Shown here: positions 15,201 to 26,207 of the stretch, piece by piece | How the letters are laid out: each line of letters opens with the position of its first letter | Position numbering within the stretch: position 1 is the stretch's first letter | Origin: Valencia hispanica | Taxonomy: Eukaryota; Chordata; Actinopteri; Cyprinodontiformes; Valenciidae | Reading direction: 5' to 3' | Length of the DNA stretch: 64,000 nucleotides | Assembly: GCA_963556495.2 (NCBI GenBank) | Contig: OY747705.1 | Location: forward strand, 21,070,001 to 21,134,000 | Notes under the pieces: generated by a model | Told to the model about the DNA's origin: nothing | Databases searched by the model: none | The model's input: the letters and a program-made list of their open reading frames with translations, nothing else | Made by a program: the position numbers and the translations under genes

Positions 15201-16646
15201 ACCCTGAGCTCCTTCCACAGATTCTTTACAAGATTCAATAATCTTTAGGCCTTTCCAAAGCATTTACTTTGCTTCCAGTCAAAAAACTGTGCAAACCTAA
15301 ACCTGCTGAGGGTATAAATGATTAAGAGATAAACTGTTACCCACAACAATTAATCACCAAGAGATCATAATTGCCCTGCTTTCTATTAATCCCCATGTCA
15401 GATGCTGAAAAACCAAAAAAAATAAAATAAATTGTTTTATACATTCATTAAACATATCAAAACTAAAAACAGTCACTTTTTTAAACCTGTAAATACATCA
15501 ACAAGAATACCTCAATGAACAGGCTTTCTTACAGATAGAAAATATTTCTTTCATATTTAAATACTGGAACAATATAACATGTATTAACTTAAAGCCAAAA
15601 TGCTCAATACCATTGGGTACATTTAGCACTTTAGCCACTCTCTTCAGCACAAAACGTACAATATTTTTATTTTACTTGCAATTGAAATGGATAACAAATG
15701 TCAGCTAATTGTTTAACTTTAAAATGTACTTGAAACATCCGAAAGGGTCCACAATTTGGTTTGAATTATTAAAGAGATGTCTGAAATTACACCGCGTACC
15801 TTAAATGCACTACGGAGCTCTCTGTCTTTGAACACCTTTTAATGTTCGTAGCTGCAACATATCTCTGCACTGTGTAAGACATGCTTCCTAAAGCTTGTTC
15901 TTGTATAGTTTTAAAACTACTGGTCAGGCTGGAGGCGCTCTATTCTGCAGAGGTGAGTGCTAATGCTGTTGTGTGTTGTGAGTATGCCCAACTTATTCTT
16001 AATTGGACATTTGTTGCTTATTTTATAAGAGCAGCCAGTCCAAGTCATAGTTCCCAAATAGACCAGTTAACAACAGTATCAAGGCTTTATTAAGATTTTT
16101 TTAAGTTGCTGTTTTAAAAGTGCTCCTGTGGTTGAAGTAATTTTAATGAAAACCCAGAGAAATGACAGGAATGACCAGTTTTCTCCAACTGTATTAAGCA
16201 TAGAGTAACAGAGCTTTGTCCTTCACCTACCAGTTGCTGGCAATTGGTTTTTAAGAGGGTTACTACAATTCAGTATAATATTGACAAAACATTTGAACCT
16301 AATCATACTCTTCACTATAATCAAGGTTCCTAAACATCCTTTATTTCAAAATGTAGTTTGGTTTCAGTTGCTATTCAGTTACAGTCAAGTTAATCTTACT
16401 ACATTAAAGCAAGCTAGATGTAGTCTCCTAAAATGAATACAGGAATGCACTTTTAGAGCCGTATTCATCTTTTTTTTAATAGTTTAAAGACTTTTGCTTT
16501 TTCACACAACTGAAATGGTTTTGAGTTGTTGAAATAAAAACAATTGAATCATTGTTACTAATATTTATCATACTGTGTTGTTTGTTGGTTCTTTTGTTAT
16601 TTTTCCTCCCAGAAAAGGTTGTTAACAGAAAATCATGACAAAAATG

Positions 16647-16678
<32 letters not shown>

Positions 16679-19600
16679 CTTTGATACAGTTTTCCTTAGC
16701 TCACATACAATTCAAATTTGGCTGTTGTCATGAAAAAAAACCTACAAGCTCCACCCTTTTCTTTTATTAAAGCTACAGGCTCTATGTAAACCGATATCAG
16801 CTCGTTATACTGGTTTTACTTTATAAAGAGCAGAAATCCAAAGAAAAAGCATAGTTTGTGCCATAAGCACTTGAAAACGAATCCTAAATTTAGCAATTAT
16901 TCATTCAAAGTTTTTTTGACTACAGAGCAAAAAAATAAATTAAAGAAAATTTGAAAATGTGTTACGAATGTTATGGATTACATAACTATAATAACCAATA
17001 TATTGGCGGCAGTTGCAATAAATGTAATCTTTTAAATAAAAACAATTTGATTGTGATTTATATTTGTGCTAAGTTTGTATTTAAATACCATCAAACTGTG
17101 GTATTTTACACAAGATGTTTTATACTTTGAGGCTCTGATTCCGGCACTTGTCTCTTCCCCAACAATACTGAGAAATTGAACAGGGCAGGAATTTATTTTC
17201 TTGCCTTTACAGTAGAGAAGAGATCAAGAATTAGGACTGACCTGATTTAACAACACTAAGACTAAATCAAATGACTTTCAAAATTATATCTGCTAGTTCA
17301 CATGCCTTATTAAATTGAAACAAAAATGTGTACATACATGTCCAATAAAACTAGGGACATACTGAAACAGTGTTTTAAGATTTTAAAATGTGGAGCAATA
17401 GACGAATTGAATTTTAATAACTGCGGCAAAGTTGTATTAATAATTTGAATTGTCAATTTTTTAAAACGAACATAAAGAAGAGTCAGAGGATTGGTGTGTT
17501 TACAAGTTGTCTGAATCTCTCTAGATTTCGGCTTAGCTTGTTTGATTATACTCGCATGGAAAGACAAATACTGACTGAAAACCAGAGCCTAGGAAAATAT
17601 TTATTTTTCTGAACTACAAAGCTTTCTCATACATACAAACATCTAATTTAGCTGAAGAAGGAAGCCACTCGCCTTTCAGATTTCCTTTTTTTCCCCACCC
17701 TTTATTTCTGTATGACACCTTATTTATATGGACAGAACTACATGAAAATAATGCAGCCAGGAAAACGGGCGAGAATTTGAACAGGTTAAAGGCAGAGTTG
17801 TTAAGAAGAAACACCAGATGTGTAAATTCAGAGTTGTTTTTAAGTGATCGACAGGAAGCGAGCCTGTCATGTCCCTTGTATTTGTGTTGTTTGTACGAGT
17901 GAAGGGGGTTGGAGACGTTGCCAGCAGCTGCAGAGGTGACTGAGGGGACGCCTGCCTGAAGGCTTGCGGGGCTTAGCCAACTCCCACCACTCACCGTCAC
18001 ACTCTGCCTCCCCTACTCCTCAAACATCCCACAGTTCTTGCCAATCCTCTCCTCCTGCCTCCACTCCACACAAGACACCCCACCCTTCCCTACTCTACAC
18101 GCACAGGCCACTGAGGAAGGGAGAAGGCCGCCTAATGCAATTAGCACCCCTCTGAGCACTTTTGTGTTGATGAATAGAGGTGGTCTGGTGGGCCACTAGG
18201 CTGCTCACTGCCGTTCCCGCGCTGCTGGGTCTCTGAATATACAAGCTGCCTGCCTGACGTCAGAGATGGACATTGTTTTGTGATGGTCATCGTTTCTGCA
18301 ACAAATCAGTATCCTGGCCTCAGGGAACAGAGCAGCGTTAGCAAGAAAACATTGGAGGCTGGCTTCGAAGACGCTTTTAAATAGAAGGGAACATAATCAC
18401 CCTTCTTTTTTAAGCACATATAATAAATGTGGGATTAAATGTATTCTGAGGATACAATAGACATCTAAAAAAACCACTTGGGTCAGAATCTGCACGTTTG
18501 CACTTTGACTCCAGAGTTATTAGAGTACCTGCAAGATCTCCCAAAGTTAAAGGTGACAGCTTTAAGTATCACATCATAATGGGTGTCAATGACCAAGGGC
18601 CACACTTCAAGACATGAGGAGGGGGGAGGAATTAACTCCTCACTGCTGAGTAATTGCCTGCTGTAACAGAAACAAACAGAATCCTGCTTCCCCAGTCTGA
18701 TCCCCCTATTCAACAAGCTCTCTTTCTCCACTCTGCCCACTCGCTGCATGCTGGGCCAGTTTAAGAGGCTGTGAGCTGGGAGTGAGGCACATTGTCTCAG
18801 ACTTGAGCCATTTCCTGCAGATCAGTGGGGGTAAGAACCCTTTGCAGTGTTGGGGGAGGAATGTTTTACACTTCAGGGTGGGGGGAGTTGTTTCAAGTCC
18901 ATAAGCCCCTTTCTTTGCCTTTGTTCCTCGGCGGCCAACTTCTCACTCTGGGGAACTGGAGATTGTGACTCGATTTCACACACCAGGCTGGCACGGTGAC
19001 AGGGGAACGAAAGTAACACGACTTACTAATAACCTTCAGGATGATGGGAACGGCAGCTCAAAGCTTTTGAGGAGGCCTGAATGTGTTTGCAGAAAGTTTT
19101 AGCTTCAAAATGCTCAGACTACTCAAGTTTGGTGAATAAAATGCATTAAATTAGCTTTTAACACCTCAATCGATGTAAACTTCTCATTGAAACTACTTTG
19201 TTATGAAAATATGCAAGAACTAATTTTTTTGGAACAAACAACAAAAGGTTTCATTAGCTCCAAAGAAGCACAAATAGATATGGCAGACATAGTAATAAAC
19301 CAGTTTTCTTTGATCACCACTGATCGGTGATCAACAGGTAAAATACTGAAGATCTTTCTCCTGTTCATTAATTACATGAAAACTAGGAGCTGAAACTATT
19401 TTTAGTCTATAATTGCATCAACCAAAAACAAATTCTTTAAAGCGTTTTTAAAGTTGTCTAAAATTAGAAACGTATGCTTTAATGTGTAAATGAGGATAAT
19501 CACTTAATCCTTCATTTTGTGTTTGATTCAAAACAATTAGCAATCATAAAAAACAATAGTGCATGCTTATGTTTTGGGTGTTACAGTATTTAGGGCAGGA

Positions 19601-22600
19601 GTCAGCAACCTTTACAATCCAATGAGGCATTTTTGCTCTTTCTGCTACAGAATAAAACTGGAGTCATAAAACCTAAAGAATCCTATGAAAAAGCAGTTTA
19701 TATGTACATGCTGTGTAAAATGTTTGTTACAGCTGAAGAAGCTTGATTTTACTATAATATCCAGGTTTTAGATCATAGAAAAACATTAAGCTTTCAGAAA
19801 AAGATTATGATTTTAGGTCTTTAATAGAATTCTCTCCAATAATGGAAAGTAAAATAATTAGATCCTCTTCCATCTGTGTCATACTATTAAATTTCTATGA
19901 GTCACATTGAAAAACCACTACAACCATTTTTAAATTACCCTATATATGACAAAAGCAGTGATCATTTCTCTATAATATTTGTCTCAACTTTTAAAGAACC
20001 ACTGTGGAGGCTTTAAAGAGCCATATGTGGCTCCAGACCCCGGCCTTAGGGGAACTAATTGGAATCGGCAGGTGAGCCCTCAGAGAAAGCAGGAAATAGT
20101 TATTGAATCTTTATGACTCCCCTGAAAAGTTAGGAAGATATAGAGGTCTTTTCCAGCTGAATTAAAAGCTGTGAATAAATGGACACCGGAAATGTATTCA
20201 ACCTGTGCTTTTCTGATTAAAGTGGTGACTGTAATATCAAAACCTGCATGAGCTAAAGTGAAACTGTGTGACAGATACCACAGAGCCCAAAGGGGAAAAT
20301 AAAAAGGTATGATGTTTGTGAGTTAACCTTTCAAACACTTGCTTCTCATCTTTCAGTCTTAATTGTGCACAAGCGTTCTTTATTAGTCAGGCTTTGCATT
20401 TAGATCGAACATGAGAAATCTGAAAATGTCTTCAGTGGGTATTTGCAAACAAATACAGGAACAAACATATGATGGCAAATTTTAAGGTAACACTTAAAAT
20501 ATCAAGGGGGTTTAGAGCTGCAAAAGCGTACCTGACCCAGTAAAATGAGTGCTGGCCAGCGTCATTGTCCTGTTCTTCCCATTAGCTACTGGAGGCGCAA
20601 ACATCTGCAAGACAAAAGCAGAGATAACATAACTAACAAAGCAAGGCACACTTCACACATCTATTTTCCTCTCATAACATCTCTCACATTTAGGCTTTGG
20701 TCAGGTTTCTGTGCTTTTCCTCCTTACAGCCTGTGGAGCTATTTATCAAAACATTTATATGTTGTTTACACCTCCCATCATGACAGTGAAACACATTAAA
20801 TGTATTTGAAGGACAAACAAAGCCGTGCCCAACCTGTGCACACATCAGACACAGCCACCTAACATCGGACATCTAAAGCCAGTAGTATGACTAATATGTA
20901 CATTAACTAACAGTGATGTCACTGAGCCACTGTGGGCTTCACCACAGAGCCATGGTGTGGTCTGGATCTTTCACCAGACACCGCACTGTCTGCTGCACAA
21001 ACACACATTTTCAGAACTGGGACACCAGAAGTTAATGTGCCAGTGCAGCATACAATCCTGGTTCTAAACGCATTACGTGTTCTAGTCATTCAGACCGGTT
21101 GGCTTCAAACAAACCTGACCACGTTTAGAGCGACCCTGCTTTATTCCACGCCTAGTTCTGCATGCTGCGCTGTGACCGACCGCTCCGTAAACAAAACGAA
21201 AAGTGCAAACTTCATCCAAATATCGACGCCATGTCAAGATAACCTGTAGACAGAAAAAAGTTACTGATCAACCTAAGCTCCTTTAAGTCATACTAGGCAT
21301 GGGTTGGCTGATGGCATCAAGTTATATCAAGGTTGGGATTGACTTGTTTAACAGCAAGGAAGAAAGCTCCATCTAATTTAGTATTTATGCACTCAATAAT
21401 TTTACTATAGAGGATGGGCTTTTGGAACATTCATTTATTTCTGCGATTGGCTAAACTCATAACCATTATTATTATCCTGACAGTTCTTAATCAAACTGTC
21501 TATTATCCACCTAGTGTGGATGTGTAACACAAAAAAAGGAAAGAACAGCTCACAACAACAACAACCAATCTTTTAAACAACAACAGACCACTTAACATGT
21601 ATTTTATATTCATCTTCATGTTGTGCTTTGTTTCTGTTCACTAAAATTGTCTGGTATACCGGTTCTAAGACTTAAAGTCCCTCTAATAAGATGTTAAGCG
21701 TGTTCCCTGACTGCATGGTGCAGAGTGCTACACCTACCCCACCTGTTGCTGTGCACTGCCAGCCAGCAAGCTCAAAGACTGAACCTACACGTATCCCACG
21801 CTTACAAGAAAAACAAATCCAAAATTCAAAAACAAGCATTGGGTGGAAAGTAAAGGAGCGCCAACAATCAACCACTTTATGGCCACATCATTTAAAACTA
21901 CATTTGGCGGGCTACTAGAAGCATGTCCGCAAACTGCAGGTTGTGCCCGAGCAGACAGCTGGACTAACCGGCTTATATCAGCTTGGTAAACCTGCTCTAT
22001 AAAAAGAGACAAGAGGAAAAATGTTTTATTCCAAGACATAAGGACTAGTAAATTTTGTGGCTGTTAATTATTTACTTGCTTATGCTATGAATCAAATTTT
22101 TCAATAAGTAACATTAAAAAAAATATATAAAAAGAAAAATTATAAATATGCTACATTATAGAAAATAATGTTTTTCTGTTTAAAATAAAATAAATAAGAT
22201 TATGTTATTCATTTGAAATTATTATGTAGTATTTCTACTCAAACTTATTACACAGTGATTTCAATAGTGATCCATGTGTAACTGAAACCCAAATATTTAA
22301 TCTAAAGCTCAATTACAATAATGCCATGTTAGCTTTATTACACAACAAAACAAGAAGCTAGAAAGGAGCTTTACTAAGTATCAGTTAATTCAAATGTGTC
22401 CTATTTCTCCAACATGACCTCTGCTAGCAAGTATGCATTAACCATTAAGAAATACTTGATCAGCCACACATACAGAAAAAAAGCAATGCAGGCTTTTCAG
22501 TTTGTTTGGGTAAAAAGACTAACATCTCCGCTGGAGCTATGAGATGTTTATGTCAGCGTTAAGCTGCAAAAGGTTTCACAACAAAATGAAACAAAGAAGG

Positions 22601-24585
22601 AAGAAAATAGAAAGAAAAAAACACTGAGCAGAATGTCTCCATCCGCTTTGTAGATAATGTCAGGAGAATAGCTCTGAAAGCAACAACAGTAAAAATCTCT
22701 CCTTAAAATATGACAAAAACAGACGCAGAAGCTCTCTGTTCAGCCCAGTTTACATCACGGCAATTTCCCCAAAGATCCCGTTAACTAAATAAAAAGGAGT
22801 CAAGAAATAGTCAGGCATTTCTTGTTTTTGTTTCAGATTCCTTGTTTATTTTTTGATCTAACAGATGAATTGCACTAGGATTTTCTTTCTCTCTACCTTT
22901 ATACAACTGAACAACCTTAATATAAAGCCTGAATGCAGATTCACTAAGTTCCTCCTGAGGTTTAGAAATATTTCAACTGTAATATCACAAAAAAATGATT
23001 AAGTTCTGGATGCATGGGATACAAACATTAAAGCTAATCCAGTATGAGATTTAGGCATAAGATAGATACTGCTAATAAAGTTTGTATGTTTTAAAGTGCT
23101 TTTAATGAGATGTCAGAGGAAGTGCTTGAGTGGATTTTTCTTTCTTAAGCAGCATGGAGCACAGGGCAACAACAGTAGCCCTCTTCTACTTGTTGCTGTG
23201 CACTGCAGGCCAGCTGCCTAACATAAGGCTACTGTAATTTTTAATTACAAGAAAGAGAAAAGTAATTTTTGGTTAGGGGATACACCCAGTCACAACTACA
23301 CGGAAAGTCATGATGTGGGAAACTAAAAGAGCATCACCCATCAGTCTTACTAAGGTTGTATGAGTACGACTGGTATGTCAGCTGACAGGCTGGTCACCAC
23401 AGCACACAAGAAATATAGATGTATTGTAAAAAGAATTAGTAATAACGATAAGCTCCAATGAATGTTTGCGAACACCTGAGCCTCTATAAAGGCTGCATGT
23501 TTCAAAGCAGGGCTGAATCCAAATATCTGCTGTCAGCAGCAAAAATGCATTACAGAATGTGAAGCAGCTTATTTAGTGGTTTTATTTTTATCGCAGTGTT
23601 TTTGGTGTGGCTCTGGCTGATAGTGATAGATTTATAGTTAAAACAATTTTACATTTTTTTAAAATACTTTTTCATACTCACTTGTTGATATCAAAATACC
23701 ATGTCATCCAATCACTACTTTCAACACATTATTTAAAAATCCATACTTTTCTAAGATCAAGCGTAGATATTTTTCTGAAATTTGAGCACCAACAAATTGA
23801 CGTATTATGGCTTTATATATTGTATTTTCTATGAATAATGAAACAACAGTGTTTTTCAATCCACCAGAGAGGTAGGGAACTGGTGCATTACCGTTGTTTT
23901 GGGGGTTTTTTTCCCAGGGAAACCAACTCTACTTCAAATTCTGTAACACTTATTCTACAACATATACAGATTCTTTAAAGGGCCATTTTTAACACCTTGA
24001 CACCTTCATTCTGTTAGTAAATATTCATGGTTTCAGTCGTTTGTTTGGCAACCAAACAAACCGAGCTTTTAAATCCCTTATTAAAATCCTGGTTCAAGAC
24101 CTAGATGCCAAAAAAGCAGCAAAAATCTTTTTCACGGTTTGGTTGGATTGTTTATCTATGGGTTCACTTCCTCGGTGACTGGAAACCGATAAAAAAAGCT
24201 GACAAAAATTGAAGTTGAGATGTGGCAATTCAAAGATAAAAGGATGTAAATTACTTACAATCCTCAAAGAGGCACTTTAAACTTCCAAAAATCTAATATC
24301 TACTTATAATACTTATTCAGACTTGAAGCCAGCTGTGTGGAAATCCTGTAGGTATATTGTCTTTATGTTTATCATATACTCACAATAATTATTAACCCCC
24401 CCAAACTTCTGTTATTCTGACCATCTTTCACTGCCCTTCATAATTCAGACCTGTATTGCACTGACTTCTTCCTCCCAGAACCACCCAGACCGCTCTTCCC
24501 CCTCTCTTACCGCGCTGAAATCCAGGAGGTCGCTGAGTTCCTTGTCAGTTTCCACTGCAGCCATTCTTTGCTGCTGTTCGCTCAT
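187..24585 (-). CDS. tcf3: tcf3-like E-protein (class I bHLH transcription factor), 5' part, 9 exons, partial
   Basis: E-proteins are nuclear bHLH factors that bind E-boxes as homodimers or with tissue-specific bHLH partners. Nine exons (187-278, 364-463, 8706-8752, 9988-10120, 10343-10383, 10832-10904, 13152-13225, 20532-20604, 24511-24585) join in frame into 708 nt, 236 codons, each intron with GT and AG ends. The protein opens [20 protein letters not shown] and carries the AD1 motif LSDLLDFS at about residues 17-24, which in the family contacts p300/CBP and ETO co-factors. The basic PKKIRK in exon 7 is the family nuclear localisation signal. GSLETQPKK and the [10 protein letters not shown] stretch resemble TCF3 more than TCF4 or TCF12 as I recall those proteins, although GSAIDERS is TCF12-like. 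AD2 and the bHLH domain lie past the left edge. Which fish duplicate (a or b) this is cannot be told. Confidence 0.9.
364..463 (-). CDS. tcf3: tcf3 coding exon 8
   Basis: A 100-nt exon encoding [20 protein letters not shown] then [13 protein letters not shown], aligned with VYPPSSGEDYGRD...YP of TCF3. The acceptor is GTTCAG and the donor CAAG|GTATTG. It follows an 8.2-kb intron. Confidence 0.92.
690..790. repeat. unclassified interspersed repeat, left fragment
   Basis: CAGCGTCACCCCTCCACC followed by TGATTCTGCTAACCAG aligns with the copy at 26,379-26,450. Confidence 0.35.
2085..2245. repeat. unclassified interspersed repeat, right fragment
   Basis: AACTGCAGGATGG followed by CAGACAGCTTGACTAA and TAATATCACATTG aligns with 21,933-21,990 in the larger copy. 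Confidence 0.4.
3121..3175. repeat. (GA)n microsatellite
   Basis: Imperfect GA/GACA dinucleotide array inside a longer purine-rich tract (about 3,100-3,290). Confidence 0.9.
4700..5865 (+). mobile_element. 5'-truncated L2/CR1-like LINE (reverse transcriptase C-terminal half)
   Basis: The reading frame begins inside the reverse transcriptase at [17 protein letters not shown] (from about 4,711), followed by the catalytic YVDDTQLY and the conserved [14 protein letters not shown] and [19 protein letters not shown] blocks. It is open to 5,709, about 330 codons. Endonuclease and the first reverse-transcriptase motifs are missing, as usual for 5'-truncated insertions. The 3' tail (GGGCTATACAAATAAAATTG then CCTTGCC) is typical of fish L2 elements. 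It lies antisense in tcf3 intron 7. Confidence 0.88.
5880..6855 (-). mobile_element. decayed Tc1-like transposon
   Basis: On the minus strand this matches the common fish Tc1 family, recognisable from CTCTACCAGCTTTG, GGGCTTTGACTTGGCCC, GTTGTCCTGCTGGAAAG and CAGCATGATGCTGCT. The central transposase coding part is deleted and the rest carries many indels. The terminal repeats are degenerate. Not functional. Confidence 0.75.
7205..7400. repeat. short interspersed repeat, possible hAT MITE
   Basis: Contains GTGGGTTGGCAGATCTGG..., CAGGTGTGTTTAAGC and CTAGTCCTCAAAGTGGGG, resembling a common fish non-autonomous repeat with roughly mirrored ends. Boundaries are approximate. Confidence 0.35.
7966..8075 (+). 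repeat. fragment of a dispersed fish repeat
   Basis: GGTAAATGGCCTGTACTTGT then ATAGCGCTGTATTTAGTCC, CGCTTCACACTACATTCAGT and CATTCACACACTG form a motif string I recognise from highly repeated teleost sequence. It is truncated. Confidence 0.5.
8706..8752 (-). CDS. tcf3: tcf3 coding exon 7 (nuclear localisation signal)
   Basis: A 47-nt exon encoding (E)[15 protein letters not shown]. The basic cluster PKKIRK is the known E-protein nuclear localisation signal. It reads KPPGLPSS where other E-proteins have KVPPGLPSS, one residue shorter. The acceptor is GTACAG and the donor TTCG|GTGAGA. Confidence 0.93.
8753..9987 (-). other. tcf3 intron 6
   Basis: An AT-rich intron of about 1.2 kb with short A/T runs. 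I see no recognisable element or exon in it. Confidence 0.8.
9988..10120 (-). CDS. tcf3: tcf3 coding exon 6
   Basis: A 133-nt exon encoding [20 protein letters not shown] followed by [20 protein letters not shown] and EGSL. The LSPSG.K..SQ.YPSY....RRR pattern is characteristic of TCF3. The acceptor is TTTCTAG and the donor TTAG|GTAAAT. Confidence 0.92.
10343..10383 (-). CDS. tcf3: tcf3 coding exon 5 (short)
   Basis: A 41-nt exon encoding [13 protein letters not shown], equivalent to the KTERGSYSSYG-type exon. The acceptor is CTTGCAG and the donor CCAG|GTATGT. Its phase fits both neighbours exactly. Confidence 0.87.
10384..10831 (-). other. tcf3 intron 4
   Basis: A 448-bp intron with a short CA/ACAC-rich stretch near 10,629-10,645. 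Nothing else is recognised. Confidence 0.8.
10832..10904 (-). CDS. tcf3: tcf3 coding exon 4
   Basis: It encodes [20 protein letters not shown] then SGIA, like the YGDG..Y / FSEGTHFTE region of E-proteins. The acceptor is CTACAG and the donor CAG|GTATGT. Length is 73 nt, ending in phase 1. Confidence 0.88.
10905..13151 (-). other. tcf3 intron 3
   Basis: AT-rich intron. It holds a C14 run (11,629-11,642) next to A runs. At 12,528-12,613 a stretch of degenerate CAAGTC/GACTTGAG units resembles a common fish hAT-derived repeat. No exon candidate is conserved. Confidence 0.75.
13152..13225 (-). CDS. tcf3: tcf3 coding exon 3
   Basis: It encodes (A)[20 protein letters not shown] then SQGR, the conserved EDRSSSGSWG-type block. 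The donor is CGG|GTAAGA. Two AG acceptors lie six bases apart (TTCAG|CAATAG|AT). The proximal one, used here (74 nt), aligns residue for residue with TCF4 and TCF12; the distal one would drop two residues without shifting the frame. Confidence 0.9.
13682..13724. promoter_or_regulatory. duplicated POU-type element, copy 1 (tcf3 intron 2)
   Basis: It holds an octamer ATTTGCAT (13,697-13,704), a 6-nt spacer, then GCATATTAAT (13,711-13,720), followed by more AT-rich homeodomain-like sites (TATGAATATTCAT). It aligns over about 43 nt with 40,082-40,124. Octamer and GCAT-N2-TAAT are known POU-domain recognition forms; function here is inferred. Confidence 0.45.
15110..15300 (-). mobile_element. Tc1-like transposon fragment
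   Basis: CTTGAGGTTGGAAGGCCTC, TTGCCATCACCCTGAGCTCC and TTCCACAGATTC, ending in TTTGCTTCCAGTCAAA, match the reverse strand of a fish Tc1 transposase gene. Only about 190 bp survive. Confidence 0.55.
16652..16678. repeat. A27 homopolymer
   Basis: Uninterrupted run of 27 adenines in a tcf3 intron. Confidence 0.95.
19596..20045. mobile_element. hAT-derived non-autonomous element
   Basis: The left end GGAGTCAGCAACCTTTACAA and the right end AAAGAGCCATATGTGGCTCC then AGACCCCGG are the ends of a widespread Charlie-type hAT repeat. The interior is AT-rich with no coding capacity. About 450 bp; exact ends and target duplication are not resolved. Confidence 0.65.
20532..20604 (-). CDS. tcf3: tcf3 coding exon 2
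   Basis: It encodes [20 protein letters not shown] followed by FTGS, matching the E-protein segment MFSPPV..GK after LDFSA. The acceptor reads TTGCAG and the donor CAG|GTACGC. Length is 73 nt, ending in phase 1 (one base of the next codon). Confidence 0.92.
21680..22010. repeat. unclassified interspersed repeat, copy 2
   Basis: Shares GTTGCTGTGCACTGCC, then AGCCAGC, with 26.4 kb and 23.2 kb, and ends near CTGCTCTATAAAAAG. No coding capacity. Confidence 0.45.
23090..23500. repeat. unclassified interspersed repeat, copy 3
   Basis: Begins TTTTAATGAGATGTCAGAGG, continues through GTTGCTGTGCACTGCAGGCC and AGCTGCC, and ends near GAGCCTCTATAAAGG. It is more diverged than the other copies. Confidence 0.45.
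24511..24585 (-). CDS. tcf3: tcf3 coding exon 1 (start codon, AD1 motif)
   Basis: The ATG at 24585-24583 opens [20 protein letters not shown], followed by LDFSA. The exon ends at GCG with donor GTAAGAG and is 25 codons long, phase 0. It aligns with the N-terminus of vertebrate E-proteins, so this start is preferred over any other. A pyrimidine-rich acceptor lies about 20 nt upstream, so the start sits close to the 5' edge of an exon that begins with 5' UTR. Confidence 0.93.
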
Positions 24586-24607
24586 ACCCTTCAGTCTCTA
24601 ACAAACC
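24586..24607 (-). other. tcf3: tcf3 5' UTR part of the first coding exon
   Basis: A pyrimidine tract ending CTCTCTTAG lies just upstream of the start codon, giving about 22 nt of 5' UTR. A second AG (TTTGTTAG) ten bases further in is an alternative acceptor. Confidence 0.5.
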
Positions 24608-24975
24608 CTAAGAGAGAAATTTGCAAATACAGGATTTTAGTTGCACTTGCGAGCACAACGAGAAGTTACATGTTCAAGAAAAGAATGATGATGGTAATGA
24701 ATGACTGAGACTACTCTACTGCTGTCTGTTACATCACAACTTTCAAGATTTGTTTTCCCTCTACGGGACACCAAACCAGGGGTGCAGCAGCAACATGTTT
24801 TCATTTAAAGCCACTTTCTCATTGCCAATAAATCTGTTGTTCCCCTTTTAAGCTGCATGAAACACAATTTAATGTCATAAGAAAGTGTTGTATGCTCAGG
24901 AAGTTGAAAACAAGGCTGTAACCAGACCAAAACACACTGCTCAGATTACAACCATGATGAATTATGAACAGATTA

Positions 24976-24990
24976 GGGGGGGGGGGGGGG
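24976..24990. repeat. G15 homopolymer
   Basis: Fifteen consecutive guanines after AGATTA. A similar G17 run with the same AGATTAGGGG lead-in lies 1 kb away at 25,976-25,992. Confidence 0.9.
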
Positions 24991-25975
24991 ACAAGACAAC
25001 ACAAGGCTACTCAACACGAAAGCATATACAGGGTCTACTTGCATATTTTACTTCAGAAACATGCCTGAACTGATCAACGCTCTGCCTTTAGTTAAATCAC
25101 AACAGAGTAATGACTTTTTTTTAAATCTTTCATTTTACGCAACCCTGGCATATAAAAGAACCATATGTCGATCATTGCTACATGAAAGAGAACGTAACAC
25201 ACTTACAATTACAGACATAATTGGGACTATTGTTAGCCCAAAGAAATGGGGGTGAAAGGCAGAGCTAATGACTGTATGCAAACACGTCATTACCAAATTA
25301 CCATATGTCAACTCAGAAAGAAGCTTGTCAAAAGAAACAGTGAGCATGAATACAGGATTTACCCCGTGTTTTGCATTCCAGTGCAAGCCCGAAGGCTTCC
25401 TCTCCGAAGCCGAGCAGCAGCACCAGCGGCGGCGGCGGCTCTGGGAGGAAACTAGCATTGAAGGGAGCAAGTGGAAGAATAGAGGCACTCGGACACCAAC
25501 AGGTGGTGTGCTTTTACAGCCTCATTTGTAATTCAGAAACAGCAAAGGCCAATGGGATACGAACGCAATCCAAAAATAAAAATAAAAAGTTACGCTCAGA
25601 TGAAGGTGGAGTGAACATGAGCAGGAAAGGGATGAAGTAATGTAAAGAAATAAATCTGCTTATGCTAACTGACTTTGGAGCAAAGCAAACCAGTAGTAAA
25701 TGATCACCAAAAAAATTCAAAATCAGTTCATTGGGAGAACAGATTTCAGTTCAAGTCAAAACAAACTACTTTAACATCACAAGGCATGACTACAGGAGCT
25801 TACGGTACAATGAAGGAGGACCCTGACAAACTTTTTTAACTACAACCTAGCAAGGAGTTAAGTGGTTCAAAGCACATGGAGGGGGAAATGGGTGGGGTGG
25901 GGGGGCTTTATATAACAAAATGGCATCTTCAGCTACTGCTGGATCAATATTTGAAGCGAGCAGATTAGGGGTGGC

Positions 25976-25992
25976 GGGGGGGGGGGGGGGGG
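25976..25992. repeat. G17 homopolymer
   Basis: Seventeen consecutive guanines, followed by CAGGGGG. Candidate G-quadruplex and likely assembly or length-variation hotspot. Confidence 0.9.
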
Positions 25993-26207
25993 CAGGGGGT
26001 CTTTGTCACCCCACACAAAGAGACGACGGGTCATTTTCCACAAAAGAGTCTGCACCTCCAGCACCACTGCTGTAACAAATGCTATACATCTTAATCCTAA
26101 TGACTGGTTTACGTTCAAGAAAACAAACGTAGATCTAAAAGCTAAATCTGAGGAGCAACTAACTGGAACTAGAGCATATGTCTTGTTGCTATGCACAAAT
26201 GTAATAT

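Larger units (their letters stand above)
13226..20531 (-). other. tcf3 intron 2 (7.3 kb)
   Basis: Contains a probable regulatory block (13.6-14.07 kb, see separate entry), a Tc1 fragment (15.11-15.30 kb), an A27 run (16,652-16,678), a GC-richer unique block (about 17.9-19.0 kb) that could hold an enhancer or alternative promoter, and a hAT-derived repeat (19.6-20.05 kb). No coding exon is needed or seen. Confidence 0.75.
20605..24510 (-). other. tcf3 intron 1 (3.9 kb)
   Basis: Largely AT-rich. Two diverged copies of the unclassified interspersed repeat lie at about 21,680-22,010 and 23,090-23,500. No coding exon candidate. Confidence 0.75.

Noticed and set aside
18755..18835. Plus-strand donor-like GGGGGTAAGAA suggesting an antisense exon
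   Set aside because: A single splice-like motif without an acceptor, frame or homology.
25246..25640. Three overlapping plus-strand frames with Ser/Gly/Arg runs
   Set aside because: Short GC-rich trinucleotide stretch (CGG-type) in a tcf3 intron read in three frames; no domain.
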